Both the position numbers and the translations under genes were made by a program. Below are positions 7,307 through 15,064 of a stretch of 25,681 nt of DNA, piece after piece. The stretch spans positions 1-25,681 of IMG/VR virus record IMGVR_UViG_3300042731_003538, one strand, 5' to 3'. The DNA comes from a virus. The notes beneath the pieces were generated by a model. It ran no database searches. It had not been told where the DNA came from and saw nothing but the letters and a program-made list of their open reading frames with translations. How positions within the stretch are numbered: the first letter of the stretch is position 1; each line of letters starts with the position of its first letter.

Positions 7307-8710
7307 ATGAGTGAACAAAAAGAATACACACAAGAATTACAAAAACTGTTTATTGAGTTTTTAGCACAAGACAAAGATTTGTTTGTGAGAATAAATGGTA
7401 TCTTGGATAGTGAATTTTTTGACAGAAGTTTGCGTAAAACTGTAAACTTTATTCAAGAGCATGCTGCAAACTATGGAGCCCAGCCTACACTAGAACAAAT
7501 TCGTGCAACAACTGGGCTTGAGTTGCAAGGCTTGGGAGACAGTGTTGATGCTAGACACAAGGACTGGTTTATTGATGAGTTTGAACAGTTTTGTAAACAC
7601 AAAGCATTGGAACGTGCTATCCTTAAAAGTGCAGACTTGTTGGAAAAAGGTGAGTTTGGTAGTGTAGAGAAAATGGTTAAAGACGCAGTACAGCTTGGAC
7701 TTGCAAAACATATGGGCACAGATTATTGGGAATCGCCTGCAGAGCGTATTGAACGAGTACGTAATCAGCGTGGAGGTACAAGCACAGGCTGGCGTGATAT
7801 TGATGCAAAACTATATGGAGGCTTTAATCGCGGAGAGCTAAACATTTTTGCAGCGGCAAGTGGAGGCGGTAAGAGTTTGTTTTTGCAAAACTTGGCACTA
7901 AATTGGAGTTTAGCTGGACACAATGTACTATATGTAAGTTTGGAACTTAGTGAAGAACTATGTAGTATGCGACTTGACAGTATGTTAACTGGACTTAACA
8001 CAAAGCAAGTGTTTAAAAATGTAGACGATGTTGACTTAAAAGTACGTATGTTGGGCAAAAAAGCAGGCAGTTTGCAAATTGTACAATTGCCCAATGGTAT
8101 TACATGTAATGACTTAACAAGCTATATGCGTGAGTATGAAGTTAAAACTGGAATTAAAGTAGATTGTATGTTGTTGGATTACTTGGACTTGATGATGCCA
8201 GCACAACGCAAAGTGCCTCCCAGTGACTTGTTTATTAAAGACAAGTTTGTAAGTGAAGAATTGCGTAACTTTGCTATTGAGCATGATTTGTTGTTTGCAA
8301 CAGCATCGCAGTTGAATCGTAGTGCAGTTGAAGAAATTGAATTTGACCACAGTCATATTAGTGGTGGTATTAGTAAAGTACAAACTGCTGACAACTTGAT
8401 TGGTATTTTTACAAGTCAGGCAATGCGTGAGCGTGGTAGATATCAAATACAGTTTATGAAAACACGTAGTAGTAGTGGTGTTGGCAGCAAGGTAGACTTG
8501 GAATTTGACAGAGATGGATTGCGTATTAGTGATTTAGATGATGATGCAACTGACGGAGGTGCTGATGATGCTGTGGTAAGCAGCATTTATGACAAACTTA
8601 AAAAGAAAAGCGAACTAAGTCCTGGAAAGAATGTGGCTGAAAATGCAGTTGTTGAACGGGCAGTTGACAACACTGACAAATTAAGAAGTATATTAAAAAA
8701 GCAAGATTAG
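7307..8710 (+). CDS. 41: Replicative DNA helicase (T4 gp41-like, DnaB/RecA fold)
   Basis: 467 residues, close to T4 gp41 (475). The hexameric 5'-3' helicase unwinds the fork and works with the primase. Residues 1-135 form a helical N-terminal domain. The RecA core has Walker A ASGGGKS at 184-190, the catalytic Glu in SLELSEE (E213), Walker B DCMLLDYLDLM at 286-296, and a conserved ATASQLNRS sensor segment near 330. Asp/Lys-rich low-complexity sequence fills the last ~70 residues, a usual place for partner contacts. TAAGGAAAAG before the ATG serves as ribosome-binding site. Confidence 0.95.
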   Translation: MSEQKEYTQELQKLFIEFLAQDKDLFVRINGILDSEFFDRSLRKTVNFIQEHAANYGAQPTLEQIRATTGLELQGLGDSVDARHKDWFIDEFEQFCKHKALERAILKSADLLEKGEFGSVEKMVKDAVQLGLAKHMGTDYWESPAERIERVRNQRGGTSTGWRDIDAKLYGGFNRGELNIFAAASGGGKSLFLQNLALNWSLAGHNVLYVSLELSEELCSMRLDSMLTGLNTKQVFKNVDDVDLKVRMLGKKAGSLQIVQLPNGITCNDLTSYMREYEVKTGIKVDCMLLDYLDLMMPAQRKVPPSDLFIKDKFVSEELRNFAIEHDLLFATASQLNRSAVEEIEFDHSHISGGISKVQTADNLIGIFTSQAMRERGRYQIQFMKTRSSSGVGSKVDLEFDRDGLRISDLDDDATDGGADDAVVSSIYDKLKKKSELSPGKNVAENAVVERAVDNTDKLRSILKKQD

Positions 8711-8720
8711 CATAAATACT
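8711..8720 (+). promoter_or_regulatory. T4-like late promoter (CATAAATACT)
   Basis: CATAAATACT begins immediately after the helicase stop codon and lies 26 nt before the ATG at 8746, with ACGGAGTC as ribosome-binding site between. It shares nine of ten bases with the copies at 3881 and 11529 and is identical to the one at 14241. Confidence 0.75.
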
Positions 8721-8745
8721 ATTAATAATAACGGAGTCTTATAAT

Positions 8746-8994
8746 ATGAAAAAGAGAACTAAATCTCTATTAGAAGAAATTAATAGTATTAGACCGGCTA
8801 AAGACAGCAATCAGTTGTTGGAAAGCCGCGGTTCAAATGCTATTAGTGGTATTATTAATCTATTAGAAATGATTGATGACAGCTATGACTCTGAAACAGC
8901 GCAGGATTTAACAAAAAGAGTCATGCTTAGTATTAAAAACCGTGACCAAGATAGATTTATGCGAGGAATTAAAAAACTGAGAAGCAAAAAGTGA
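8746..8994 (+). CDS. Small basic helical protein, late-expressed, unknown
   Basis: 82 residues, rich in Lys, Arg, Asp and Ser, predicted mostly helical, with no membrane segment. It begins MKKRTKSLLEEI and ends in a basic KKLRSKK. No family was recognised; I have an impression of similar proteins in other T4-like marine phages. A late promoter and a clear GGAG site precede it. Its TGA overlaps the GTG start of the next gene, so the two are probably coupled. Confidence 0.75.
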   Translation: MKKRTKSLLEEINSIRPAKDSNQLLESRGSNAISGIINLLEMIDDSYDSETAQDLTKRVMLSIKNRDQDRFMRGIKKLRSKK

Positions 8995-10187
8995 AAATTA
9001 AAGATATTATAGGCGGCACAAAAAAGCGCAGACATAGAGATCCAAGGAAGCGTAGATTAAAACAACGCAGCCTTTTTTCTATCAGTGGTAGTGAACTAAA
9101 TGAATCAAAAGGTCGTGACATCAATCACATTGAAGACCTACTGTTATTTTATGGTAAAGAAGGCGGTCAACGTGCTATTAATGCACTACGCAGTCTTGAA
9201 AACTCTCCAGGTGAAACTACTATCAAGTGGGATGGATCACCAGCAGTTATTTTTGGTCGCAATGAACAAGGTGAATTTGTATTAACTGATAAAAGCGGTT
9301 TTGGTGCCAAAGGATATGACGGCAAAGTAACAAGTCCTCAAGAACTGGAAAAAATGTTTTTGTCACGTAAACTAAAAGACCCAAGTAAAGCACAGGAACG
9401 CAAAGACTTTGCAGCACGTATGGCTAGTTTATGGGGAGCATTTGAAAATGCAACACCACAAGACTTCCGTGGATACATTCACGGTGACTTAATGTATAGT
9501 GAAACACCAGCAACAAAAGACGGCAAGCTGGTATTTCAACCAAATACAACAATGTATGCAGTAAATCCAAGAAGTGATATTGGACAAAAAATTGCAAACT
9601 CAAGTGTTGGTGTTGTTGTACATGTACAAATTGATTTAGAAGGCAACAAATCTAAACCAGATACAACTAATTTTCAAGCAGGAGAACTACTAATACTTCC
9701 TCCTGTTAGTCCAAATGCAGCACCTGAAGTTGCAAAATACAGCAAGCAACTACAACAGTTAGAACAATCAATATCATCAAAAAGCACAGGTATTGAAACA
9801 TTAATTAATCCTCCTGCTGAATTAAAAATGTCAGACTTTCAAAACATGTTGTACACATATGTAAACAACACAGTTAAGACTGGAGAAAAACCAGGCGCAG
9901 GTTTTCTAAACTGGGTAGTTGAAAATGATAAAATCAGCGGTGTTAAAAAGCAGCGTGTGGTTGATTGGGTGCAACAAAACAAGCAAGGCTTTAAAGACTT
10001 ATGGGATATCTTTAACGCTATCAGTAACATCAAAGACAATATGGTTACACATTTAGATGACCAACCAGCAGACATTGAAGCCTACACAGGAGGACAACGT
10101 GGTGGTGAAGGATATGTTGTTGGTAAAGATATGAAGCTGGTAAAGCGTAGCGGATTTACAGCGGCAAACTTTTCGAGGGAAAGATAA
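8991..10187 (+). CDS. Nucleotidyltransferase/ligase-superfamily-like protein (KxDG motif)
   Basis: 398 residues from a GTG at 8991 overlapping the upstream stop. Motif I of covalent nucleotidyltransferases is seen as TTIK79-W-D-G82-SPAV. GEFVLTDKSGFGAKGYDG at 94-111 occupies the usual place downstream of the lysine. YIHGDLM (162-168) resembles motif III (DGEL), GEGYVVG (372-378) resembles motif IV, and MKLVKR (381-386) resembles motif V (KxK). About 200 residues lie between motifs III and IV, longer than in most ligases and with a Gln-rich helical part near 250-265. The N-terminus is strongly basic (KKRRHRDPRKRR). Such enzymes (DNA or RNA ligases) form a lysyl-AMP. A related uncharacterised phage family is possible. 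Activity is inferred from motifs only. Confidence 0.65.
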   Translation: MKIKDIIGGTKKRRHRDPRKRRLKQRSLFSISGSELNESKGRDINHIEDLLLFYGKEGGQRAINALRSLENSPGETTIKWDGSPAVIFGRNEQGEFVLTDKSGFGAKGYDGKVTSPQELEKMFLSRKLKDPSKAQERKDFAARMASLWGAFENATPQDFRGYIHGDLMYSETPATKDGKLVFQPNTTMYAVNPRSDIGQKIANSSVGVVVHVQIDLEGNKSKPDTTNFQAGELLILPPVSPNAAPEVAKYSKQLQQLEQSISSKSTGIETLINPPAELKMSDFQNMLYTYVNNTVKTGEKPGAGFLNWVVENDKISGVKKQRVVDWVQQNKQGFKDLWDIFNAISNIKDNMVTHLDDQPADIEAYTGGQRGGEGYVVGKDMKLVKRSGFTAANFSRER

Positions 10188-10384
10188 TGTTAAGCAAACA
10201 ATGTAAATTACATTTAGAGGAAGCAAACATGACACGTTGGCAGCATTTTAAGCATGCAATGTGGGTTTCATGGCAGCTGGAAAAAGCAGCATATGCAGTA
10301 TTTTTACATGCATTTGCTCCACGCTGGTTTAAAACTTATGCAACAGATCAATGTAAGCGAGTTTTAGAGGAATCAAAAAAATGA
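10187..10384 (+). CDS. Small DUF6356-like protein
   Basis: 65 residues. The pattern HLEEANMTRWQHFKHAMWVS followed by AFAPRWFKTYATD resembles small bacterial and phage proteins I recall as the DUF6356 family, of unknown function: a helical hydrophobic hairpin rich in Trp and His that may lie at a membrane. It starts at TAATG overlapping the upstream stop and overlaps the next ATG by 4 nt, so it belongs to the same translational unit. Family assignment is from memory and moderate. Confidence 0.65.
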   Translation: MLSKQCKLHLEEANMTRWQHFKHAMWVSWQLEKAAYAVFLHAFAPRWFKTYATDQCKRVLEESKK

Positions 10385-11136
10385 CTGACAAGTATACGGC
10401 AGCTGAATGGGCATTGTTGGAAGGCGGACATGAATTTGAGCCAGAGAAAAAAGGTTTGAGCTTTATGCAAGAGCTTGGCGAAGCACGTATGTTTAAAACA
10501 CGTGACCAGATTCAAAAGCAAGGCAGTCAAAAACTTACAAATCATTTATTTGCTAATTTGTTAAGTCTTTATGTGATGAGTCAAGACTACAATTATGCAC
10601 CAGTTGCAGCACAGTATGCAAGAAAAACAACAGCAATGGGAAGTTTTAACAGACCAAGTCCAAGCGGAACAGACTTATTTCAAACAGTACACAGCTTAAA
10701 AAGACCAGAATATTTCAAAGGTAATGCTAAAGATGATATTCAAATGTCTAATATCAATGTTAATGATGCACAAATTAAAAGATTCCTAAACAAAATTAAA
10801 AGCGGTAAAGTAAGCGCAAACGAAGCAGCACCGTTTTTTATGAAAATGGAAAGAGATCTAAAAATTGACGATCCAAAATTACGTGCTACTAGAAGATTGG
10901 CAACTGACTGGGATAGACTAAACACAGCACAGCGTCAACTTGCAGGCAACCACTTGAATAAATATTTTAGAACACAAGCAAACCGCAGTGATATGATGCC
11001 ACTATTTGGGCAGTTTGCAAAAGATAACAACCTAAACATTGGCCCAAGTAGAAGTAAACAAATTGCAAAACAAGTTGCACGTAAAGGCGCAGCGTTTGCA
11101 GCAGGATATATGATCGGTAAAAATTTAGAAGTTTAA
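10381..11136 (+). CDS. Unknown 251-residue protein in late unit
   Basis: The sequence is basic and mainly helical. The C-terminus contains a short alanine/glycine stretch (KGAAFAAGYMIGK, residues ~233-245) that could be a weak membrane-interacting helix. A repeated charged-helix character at 130-200 (DAQIKRFLNKIKSGKVSANE) suggests a packing or assembly protein. No family was recognised. It lies between the DUF6356-like gene and an unknown gene, with stop/start overlaps on both sides, and is read from the late promoter at 8711. A virion or assembly role is plausible only from context. Confidence 0.75.
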   Translation: MTDKYTAAEWALLEGGHEFEPEKKGLSFMQELGEARMFKTRDQIQKQGSQKLTNHLFANLLSLYVMSQDYNYAPVAAQYARKTTAMGSFNRPSPSGTDLFQTVHSLKRPEYFKGNAKDDIQMSNINVNDAQIKRFLNKIKSGKVSANEAAPFFMKMERDLKIDDPKLRATRRLATDWDRLNTAQRQLAGNHLNKYFRTQANRSDMMPLFGQFAKDNNLNIGPSRSKQIAKQVARKGAAFAAGYMIGKNLEV

Positions 11137-11525
11137 TGAAACCACAACGTTATGAAATTCACACGTTGGTAGATATAACTAATACACAAGATAATAACCC
11201 CAAAGGCAACAGTGTAAGTTATCGCCAAATGCAAAATTTGAATACCATACTCCAAGTACTGGGTATAAGAGCACAACCACTTCATCCGCAAGTGGTTAAA
11301 AATTCTACAACTGAATATTTCAGCAATCAAGATAGTTGGACACTCAGTTTTAGTTGTGATATAACAGACGCTTGGTCCAACGGAGACAACAAGACATATT
11401 TTATACAGTCTGACATACACAATACACCAGTGTTTACAGACTTAGATGAAACTGCAACTTTACTGCCAGCGTGTTTTGTTACCACTGGTGACAACATTAA
11501 CACGTATATAATGTTTTTGGACTAA
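11136..11525 (+). CDS. Unknown 129-residue protein, conserved-looking in T4-like phages
   Basis: The beginning RYEIHTLVDITNTQDN and the stretch QMQNLNTILQVLGIRAQP look familiar from marine T4-like phage genomes, where no function is assigned. The rest is beta-rich, with WTLSFSCDITDAW and a C-terminal NTYIMFLD. No signal peptide or membrane segment. It starts at TAATG overlap with the preceding stop and ends four bases before a late promoter, so it closes the transcription unit that starts at 8711. Confidence 0.75.
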   Translation: MKPQRYEIHTLVDITNTQDNNPKGNSVSYRQMQNLNTILQVLGIRAQPLHPQVVKNSTTEYFSNQDSWTLSFSCDITDAWSNGDNKTYFIQSDIHNTPVFTDLDETATLLPACFVTTGDNINTYIMFLD

Positions 11526-11528
11526 AAC

Positions 11529-11538
11529 GATAAATACT
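11529..11538 (+). promoter_or_regulatory. T4-like late promoter (GATAAATACT)
   Basis: GATAAATACT lies 59 nt before the ATG at 11598, the longest leader of the late units seen here. The leader contains a small inverted repeat TCTCTAAGAGA (around 11571-11581) before AAGG, the likely ribosome-binding site. Confidence 0.75.
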
Positions 11539-11597
11539 AATACTAGCGAAGACGTTAGTGTGAAAATCAGCTCTCTAAGAGACTAAGGTACTAAAAA

Positions 11598-11882
11598 ATG
11601 GCAATGCAACAGTCAAGACTAGAGCGTGAAAATCTGGAAGCACACGTAGATTTATGTGCAGAAAGGTATCGCGTATTGGAAGAAAAATTTAATAGACTTG
11701 AATCGAAAGTAGATGGCATTGCAGACTCAATGCAAAAATTAACTGAAAAGCAGGCTACAGACAAAGCAGCAGGAAACAAATTGGTTATTGGCGCAGCGGC
11801 GACAGTTATTGCCGGTTTACTTTCAACTATAGTACTATTGTTACTAAACTTACAAAATGTAACACCATTAGTAGGACAATAA
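11598..11882 (+). CDS. Coiled-coil protein with one C-terminal membrane helix (XhlA/holin-like candidate)
   Basis: 94 residues. Residues 5-58 form a charged heptad-like helix (RLERENLEAHVDLCAERYRV and on to LESKVDGI), and residues ~62-85 form one hydrophobic segment (LVIGAAATVIAGLLSTIVLL), followed by a short polar tail. This layout matches haemolysin XhlA-type and some phage holin-associated proteins, which sit in the inner membrane and help in lysis. The late promoter and neighbouring basic protein fit a late role. It could instead be a virion or membrane protein with no lytic part. No endolysin is adjacent. Confidence 0.65.
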   Translation: MAMQQSRLERENLEAHVDLCAERYRVLEEKFNRLESKVDGIADSMQKLTEKQATDKAAGNKLVIGAAATVIAGLLSTIVLLLLNLQNVTPLVGQ

Positions 11883-11885
11883 AAA

Positions 11886-12176
11886 ATGAAGTTTTTGAGC
11901 GAAGCATATAATACAGTAGTAACAGAAGCAAAGGTAGTTTTTGCAAAGCGTGGAAACGCTGTGACAAAAAAGTTTCGTTGCACTGTTGGTAAACGTAAAG
12001 GTCGTGTAGTAAGCAGCCCACAACAATGTGTTGCACCTATTGATCTTAAAAAACGTTTTGTTATGAAACGCACGAAAGCCTCAAAAGGGTCTCGTATGAT
12101 TAAAAAAGCACAACGTACTAAGAAAACAAGTGCAGCAAGTAAAATTGTAGCACGTTTAAATAAATCACGTAGATAA
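11886..12176 (+). CDS. Small very basic two-cysteine protein, nucleic-acid binding or virion-internal candidate
   Basis: 96 residues with roughly a third Lys or Arg. The core is KKFRCTVGKRKGRVVSSPQQ (residues 28-47) with C32 and C48 as a possible half zinc site or disulfide, followed by DLKKRFVMKRTKASKG. I recall related proteins in marine T4-like phages with the FRCT-GKRKGRVVS core; their function is not known to me. The charge and late promoter suggest DNA packing inside the head or RNA binding. Its stop overlaps the next ATG (TAATG). Confidence 0.75.
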   Translation: MKFLSEAYNTVVTEAKVVFAKRGNAVTKKFRCTVGKRKGRVVSSPQQCVAPIDLKKRFVMKRTKASKGSRMIKKAQRTKKTSAASKIVARLNKSRR

Positions 12177-12901
12177 TGTCAAAAATCCTTATTCTTGGGA
12201 CCAGTCATGCAGACGGGCAGTGCCGTCGTCCACCACAAACTCATCTTGATAGAAAAGACATCTGGTGCCATCATTTAGCAAAAAAATTTAATTGTGACTA
12301 TGACTTGGCAGCAATTGGGGGAACAGAAAACTGGCAACTTACACAAGAATTAATATCTAGAAAAGATCAACAATATAAATTTATTTTAGCAGAAGTTAGA
12401 TTATCTAGTTTTCTTATGCCTATGCCATATGATGAAATACAAGATGAATTAATAGAAGAACTATCAATAGATAACATACAAGGCGTTATAGGAAATGCTA
12501 TTCGTTATCAAGAACAAGCAAAAAAGTTTAAAAATAGTCAAGCAGTAAACACATTATTTGATGCATATCAAATATACCACAGTAGTGTAACAAGTTATTA
12601 TAGAAGTGTTACAGAAATAAACACAATGTATAATATTGCAAAGTTAATGAACACTGATTTTTACTGGACAGTGTTTAGTGAAACAACTGTAAATCAAGAT
12701 AATCCAGTAAATCAACAATTTAAAAAAGTAACTAATGAAAAATTTAAAGAATTATTTAATAAACGAGTGCCTAGACAAAGTATAAAAGATAAACTTGGTG
12801 TAGGTTGGAACGATAGTAGTTGTGAATGTGGACACTTTGATGAAACTCATCAAGAGCAAATTGCAGAGCTTTTGTATAAATACATAAAAGAACAAGGATA
12901 A
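12176..12901 (+). CDS. SGNH-like protein, second copy, with altered catalytic dyad
   Basis: 241 residues. Block I ILILGTSHADGQ gives candidate nucleophile S10, and the C-terminal block is SCE217-C-G-H220-FDETH. It matches the gene at 6509 at both ends (GTSH, and C-(D/E)-CGHF-(N/D)-E), but the D of the D-x-x-H dyad is Glu here. The middle is much diverged and Lys/Gln-rich. It might be a weak enzyme, one with a different substrate, or a binding protein. It sits between the basic protein and a low-complexity gene in a late-type transcription unit, unlike its sister in the replication block. Confidence 0.7.
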   Translation: MSKILILGTSHADGQCRRPPQTHLDRKDIWCHHLAKKFNCDYDLAAIGGTENWQLTQELISRKDQQYKFILAEVRLSSFLMPMPYDEIQDELIEELSIDNIQGVIGNAIRYQEQAKKFKNSQAVNTLFDAYQIYHSSVTSYYRSVTEINTMYNIAKLMNTDFYWTVFSETTVNQDNPVNQQFKKVTNEKFKELFNKRVPRQSIKDKLGVGWNDSSCECGHFDETHQEQIAELLYKYIKEQG

Positions 12902-12907
12902 ATCGTT

Positions 12908-13387
12908 ATGGATATTAAAGATGATTCAATAGTTGACAGTGTGATAGAATATGCTAATATGAAATTCGGTGTTGAACTTAGTGCTGACAACGTAAGCAAA
13001 CAACTAAAACAATTTTCACTGGGTAAAACATTAGATATCATTGATGCAATCAAGCATAATGATGATGAATTATTTTTAGACTACATTGACATCAGTGTTG
13101 AAGAAGCATACGGTACAGCAGGAACTGCTACAGCAAGTGCAGCTACAACGAGAAAACAAAATACATTAGCTAATCAGCAAATGAGAAGAGATCGTATTGC
13201 AAGTGCTCAACGTGGCGGCGGCGGAGAAAGATCAGTTGCTGGTGGGAATAAAGCAGCAACAGGTTCTCCAGCACCAAAAGACGATGACAGAGAAGAACGT
13301 GCAGCAAATAGCGCAGCAAGTGCAAGCAACAAAAGCGAAATAGATAGATTAAAAGACTTAGTAATGAAGGTCGCAAATAGAAAATGA
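12908..13387 (+). CDS. Unknown protein with Ala/Gly-rich low-complexity linker
   Basis: 159 residues. A helical N-terminal domain (residues 1-65, with KQLKQFSLGKTLDIIDAIKH and an acidic patch) is followed by a disordered Ala/Thr/Gly/Arg-rich linker (70-140, including QRGGGGERSVAGG) and a short C-terminal helix DRLKDLVMKV. No family was recognised. Such an arrangement is common in phage assembly or scaffold-associated proteins, but that is only an inference. It is coupled to the next gene by a 4-nt overlap. Confidence 0.72.
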   Translation: MDIKDDSIVDSVIEYANMKFGVELSADNVSKQLKQFSLGKTLDIIDAIKHNDDELFLDYIDISVEEAYGTAGTATASAATTRKQNTLANQQMRRDRIASAQRGGGGERSVAGGNKAATGSPAPKDDDREERAANSAASASNKSEIDRLKDLVMKVANRK

Positions 13388-13611
13388 AACTCGTAGAAAC
13401 ACCAGGCGGAATTAGTGTAATCTTGTCTAATAGAGAGTACAAGATGTGGGAAAGCCTGTGTGAAGAAAAATGTAAAAGCGATTTAACTGAGAGAGAATTA
13501 TACCTTGCACAGTCAATGTGCAGCAAAGGTGTAGTAAAGCGTATAACCAGAGAAGGTAAAACGTATTTTAGTCGTATCAAGAGTAGTCTTGACGAATGCG
13601 GTAGTCATTAA
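13384..13611 (+). CDS. Small unknown protein, possible winged-helix-like fold
   Basis: 75 residues. The pattern SNREYKMWESL, then a helical ELYLAQSMCSKGVVKR, then the beta-like REGKTYFSRI at the C-terminus resembles small winged-helix domains seen in several phage hypothetical proteins. No DNA-binding residues are certain. It starts at ATGA overlap with the upstream stop and precedes an AAAGGAG ribosome-binding site for the next gene. Confidence 0.7.
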   Translation: MKLVETPGGISVILSNREYKMWESLCEEKCKSDLTERELYLAQSMCSKGVVKRITREGKTYFSRIKSSLDECGSH

Positions 13612-13623
13612 AGGAGCCAAACA

Positions 13624-14226
13624 ATGCCATCAGCAGAAGAAACACGTGCAATGCAGGAAATTATGGACAAGCTGAATAATGCAACTTCAGCAAAGCCATC
13701 AAAAACAAGCCAATCACAAACACAACAAGTTACTGGTAATGTAAGTCCTGATGCACAGGAAATGTATAACATTTTACATAAACTTCAAAATGCAACTGAG
13801 GAAGGTGCTAAACAATTGGTAAAAGAAAGCAGTGGTCCTGATCCTATTATTATCCAGGATAAAGAACAAGCTGGTTTTGGTTTTGGTGATTTAAATGTTG
13901 TAATGCGTAAAGCAAGCGTATACGGATATAAAAAAACATTTTACACAGTAATGGAAGGTGACGAAATTGTTGCTGAGGACCTTGCACTATTTGAAAGTGC
14001 AATGGGTATTATTAAAAATGTACTGGGTAAAAATGAACATTCTAAAACAACTCGTATTATTGATTTAGATGAACAATATGGTATTCGTTTTGACGAAGCA
14101 GCACAACACAAAGCACGTGCAAAGACACTGACTGAAAGCGTGAAACAAGACGTTCAAATGGCAAAACACAGTGTAGCCGTTGATAAAATGCGTAATATAA
14201 AGGCGCAAATCAAGAAACTTATCTAA
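13624..14226 (+). CDS. Unknown 200-residue protein, assembly candidate
   Basis: Clear AAAGGAG site before the ATG. Residues 1-75 are Gln/Ser/Thr-rich and probably disordered. Residues 80-150 form a compact domain with FGFGDLNVVMRKASVYGYKK and EDLALFESAMGIIKNVLG; the tail (150-200) is a charged helix. A similar domain, with its EDLALFESA segment, seems familiar in other marine T4-like phages without assigned function. Genes on both sides are late-type. Virion or prohead assembly is a possibility. Confidence 0.72.
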   Translation: MPSAEETRAMQEIMDKLNNATSAKPSKTSQSQTQQVTGNVSPDAQEMYNILHKLQNATEEGAKQLVKESSGPDPIIIQDKEQAGFGFGDLNVVMRKASVYGYKKTFYTVMEGDEIVAEDLALFESAMGIIKNVLGKNEHSKTTRIIDLDEQYGIRFDEAAQHKARAKTLTESVKQDVQMAKHSVAVDKMRNIKAQIKKLI

Positions 14227-14240
14227 AATCCTCCTTTTTG

Positions 14241-14250
14241 CATAAATACT
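14241..14250 (+). promoter_or_regulatory. T4-like late promoter (CATAAATACT)
   Basis: CATAAATACT lies 32 nt before the ATG at 14282, in the short gap after the stop at 14226. A GCGAGG ribosome-binding site follows at about 14268-14273. The sequence is identical to the copy at 8711. Confidence 0.78.
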
Positions 14251-14281
14251 ATATACAGTAAATAATAGCGAGGTTTTATTC

Positions 14282-15064
14282 ATGAATTTATTAGATTTAC
14301 AAGAGAATGCGTTTGCAAAAGTGCAAAAAGCATTAAAAGAGTCTTTTGCCGTTGATGTAGATTTCACAGCGCCAAAAGCAAAACTAGAAGCAATGTACCA
14401 GGCTACAGAAAAGCGTATTACAAAGTTACGTGAAAGCGGTACAGATCAAACATCAAAAGATTACCAAAAACTAATGCTTATTGCTGAAGGTCTGAGACTA
14501 GCAGCATCACAAGCAGTTGAGGAAGAAACAGTGGAAGTAAAAGAGTCAGCAGATTTAGATCAGGCAGAGGTACTACTAGCAGCAAAGCAACTAGCAGATG
14601 ACCTACAAAAAATGGCAGAAAACTTAGCAAGCATGCAAGTTGAAGATCTAATGAGCATTACAAATGCAATGAAGGAAGAAGTAGGCGTAGCAGAAGCAGA
14701 AGCATTTAATGCATCAGCAGAAGCAGCTATTGCAAGTGCATTAGAAGCAGTAAAAGCAGCTAATGAAGGTGTTAACAACGCAGTCCTAACAGCACAAGGC
14801 CAAGCACCAACAGACATGGAAACACCAGTAGACATGGGTGGTGATGACGACATGGGCGACATGGATATTGATGTTGACATGGAAGAGCCAGCAGCAGATG
14901 ATTTTGAAGGTGCAGACGCAGCAGATGCATCATTTGATGATACTGGTAGAGAAATGAAAGAAGATGCATACATTACAGCAATGCGTATGGTAAAAGAAGC
15001 GCAGAGCGAAGGAAAGGTAAGTGCAGCGGTTTTAAAACAAGCATTTGCTGAACTTAAAAAGTAA
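14282..15064 (+). CDS. Acidic Ala-rich scaffold-like protein
   Basis: 260 residues, very acidic and alanine-rich, with no membrane segment. Residues 1-100 are helical with a basic/acidic mix; 80-160 are an Ala/Glu helix (AEAEAFNASAEAAIASALEA); 180-220 hold an Asp/Met-rich repeat-like tract (MGGDDDMGDMDIDVDMEEP); the last 30 residues form a helix ending in FAELKK. Extended acidic helices plus a disordered acidic tract are usual for phage prohead core or internal proteins, and a strong late promoter precedes it. No capsid gene is in the window, so the role is inferred from composition and timing only. Confidence 0.75.
   Translation: MNLLDLQENAFAKVQKALKESFAVDVDFTAPKAKLEAMYQATEKRITKLRESGTDQTSKDYQKLMLIAEGLRLAASQAVEEETVEVKESADLDQAEVLLAAKQLADDLQKMAENLASMQVEDLMSITNAMKEEVGVAEAEAFNASAEAAIASALEAVKAANEGVNNAVLTAQGQAPTDMETPVDMGGDDDMGDMDIDVDMEEPAADDFEGADAADASFDDTGREMKEDAYITAMRMVKEAQSEGKVSAAVLKQAFAELKK

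Noticed and set aside
8664-8694. TTGACA...TATATT near the end of the helicase gene
   Set aside because: The spacer is 19 nt and the next gene already has a clear late promoter at 8711, so it was not listed.
12933-12960. TTGACA-N16-TAATAT inside the gene at 12908, promoter-like
   Set aside because: It lies within coding sequence and no gene start follows. TTGAC comes easily from Val-Asp codons, so such chance matches are expected; this also limits confidence in the primase promoter.
14560-14973. Long minus-strand open frame opposite the acidic gene at 14282
   Set aside because: Ser/Ala-rich translation mirrors the Asp/Ala-rich plus-strand gene; no start site or family signal. Same reasoning applies to the other antisense open frames.
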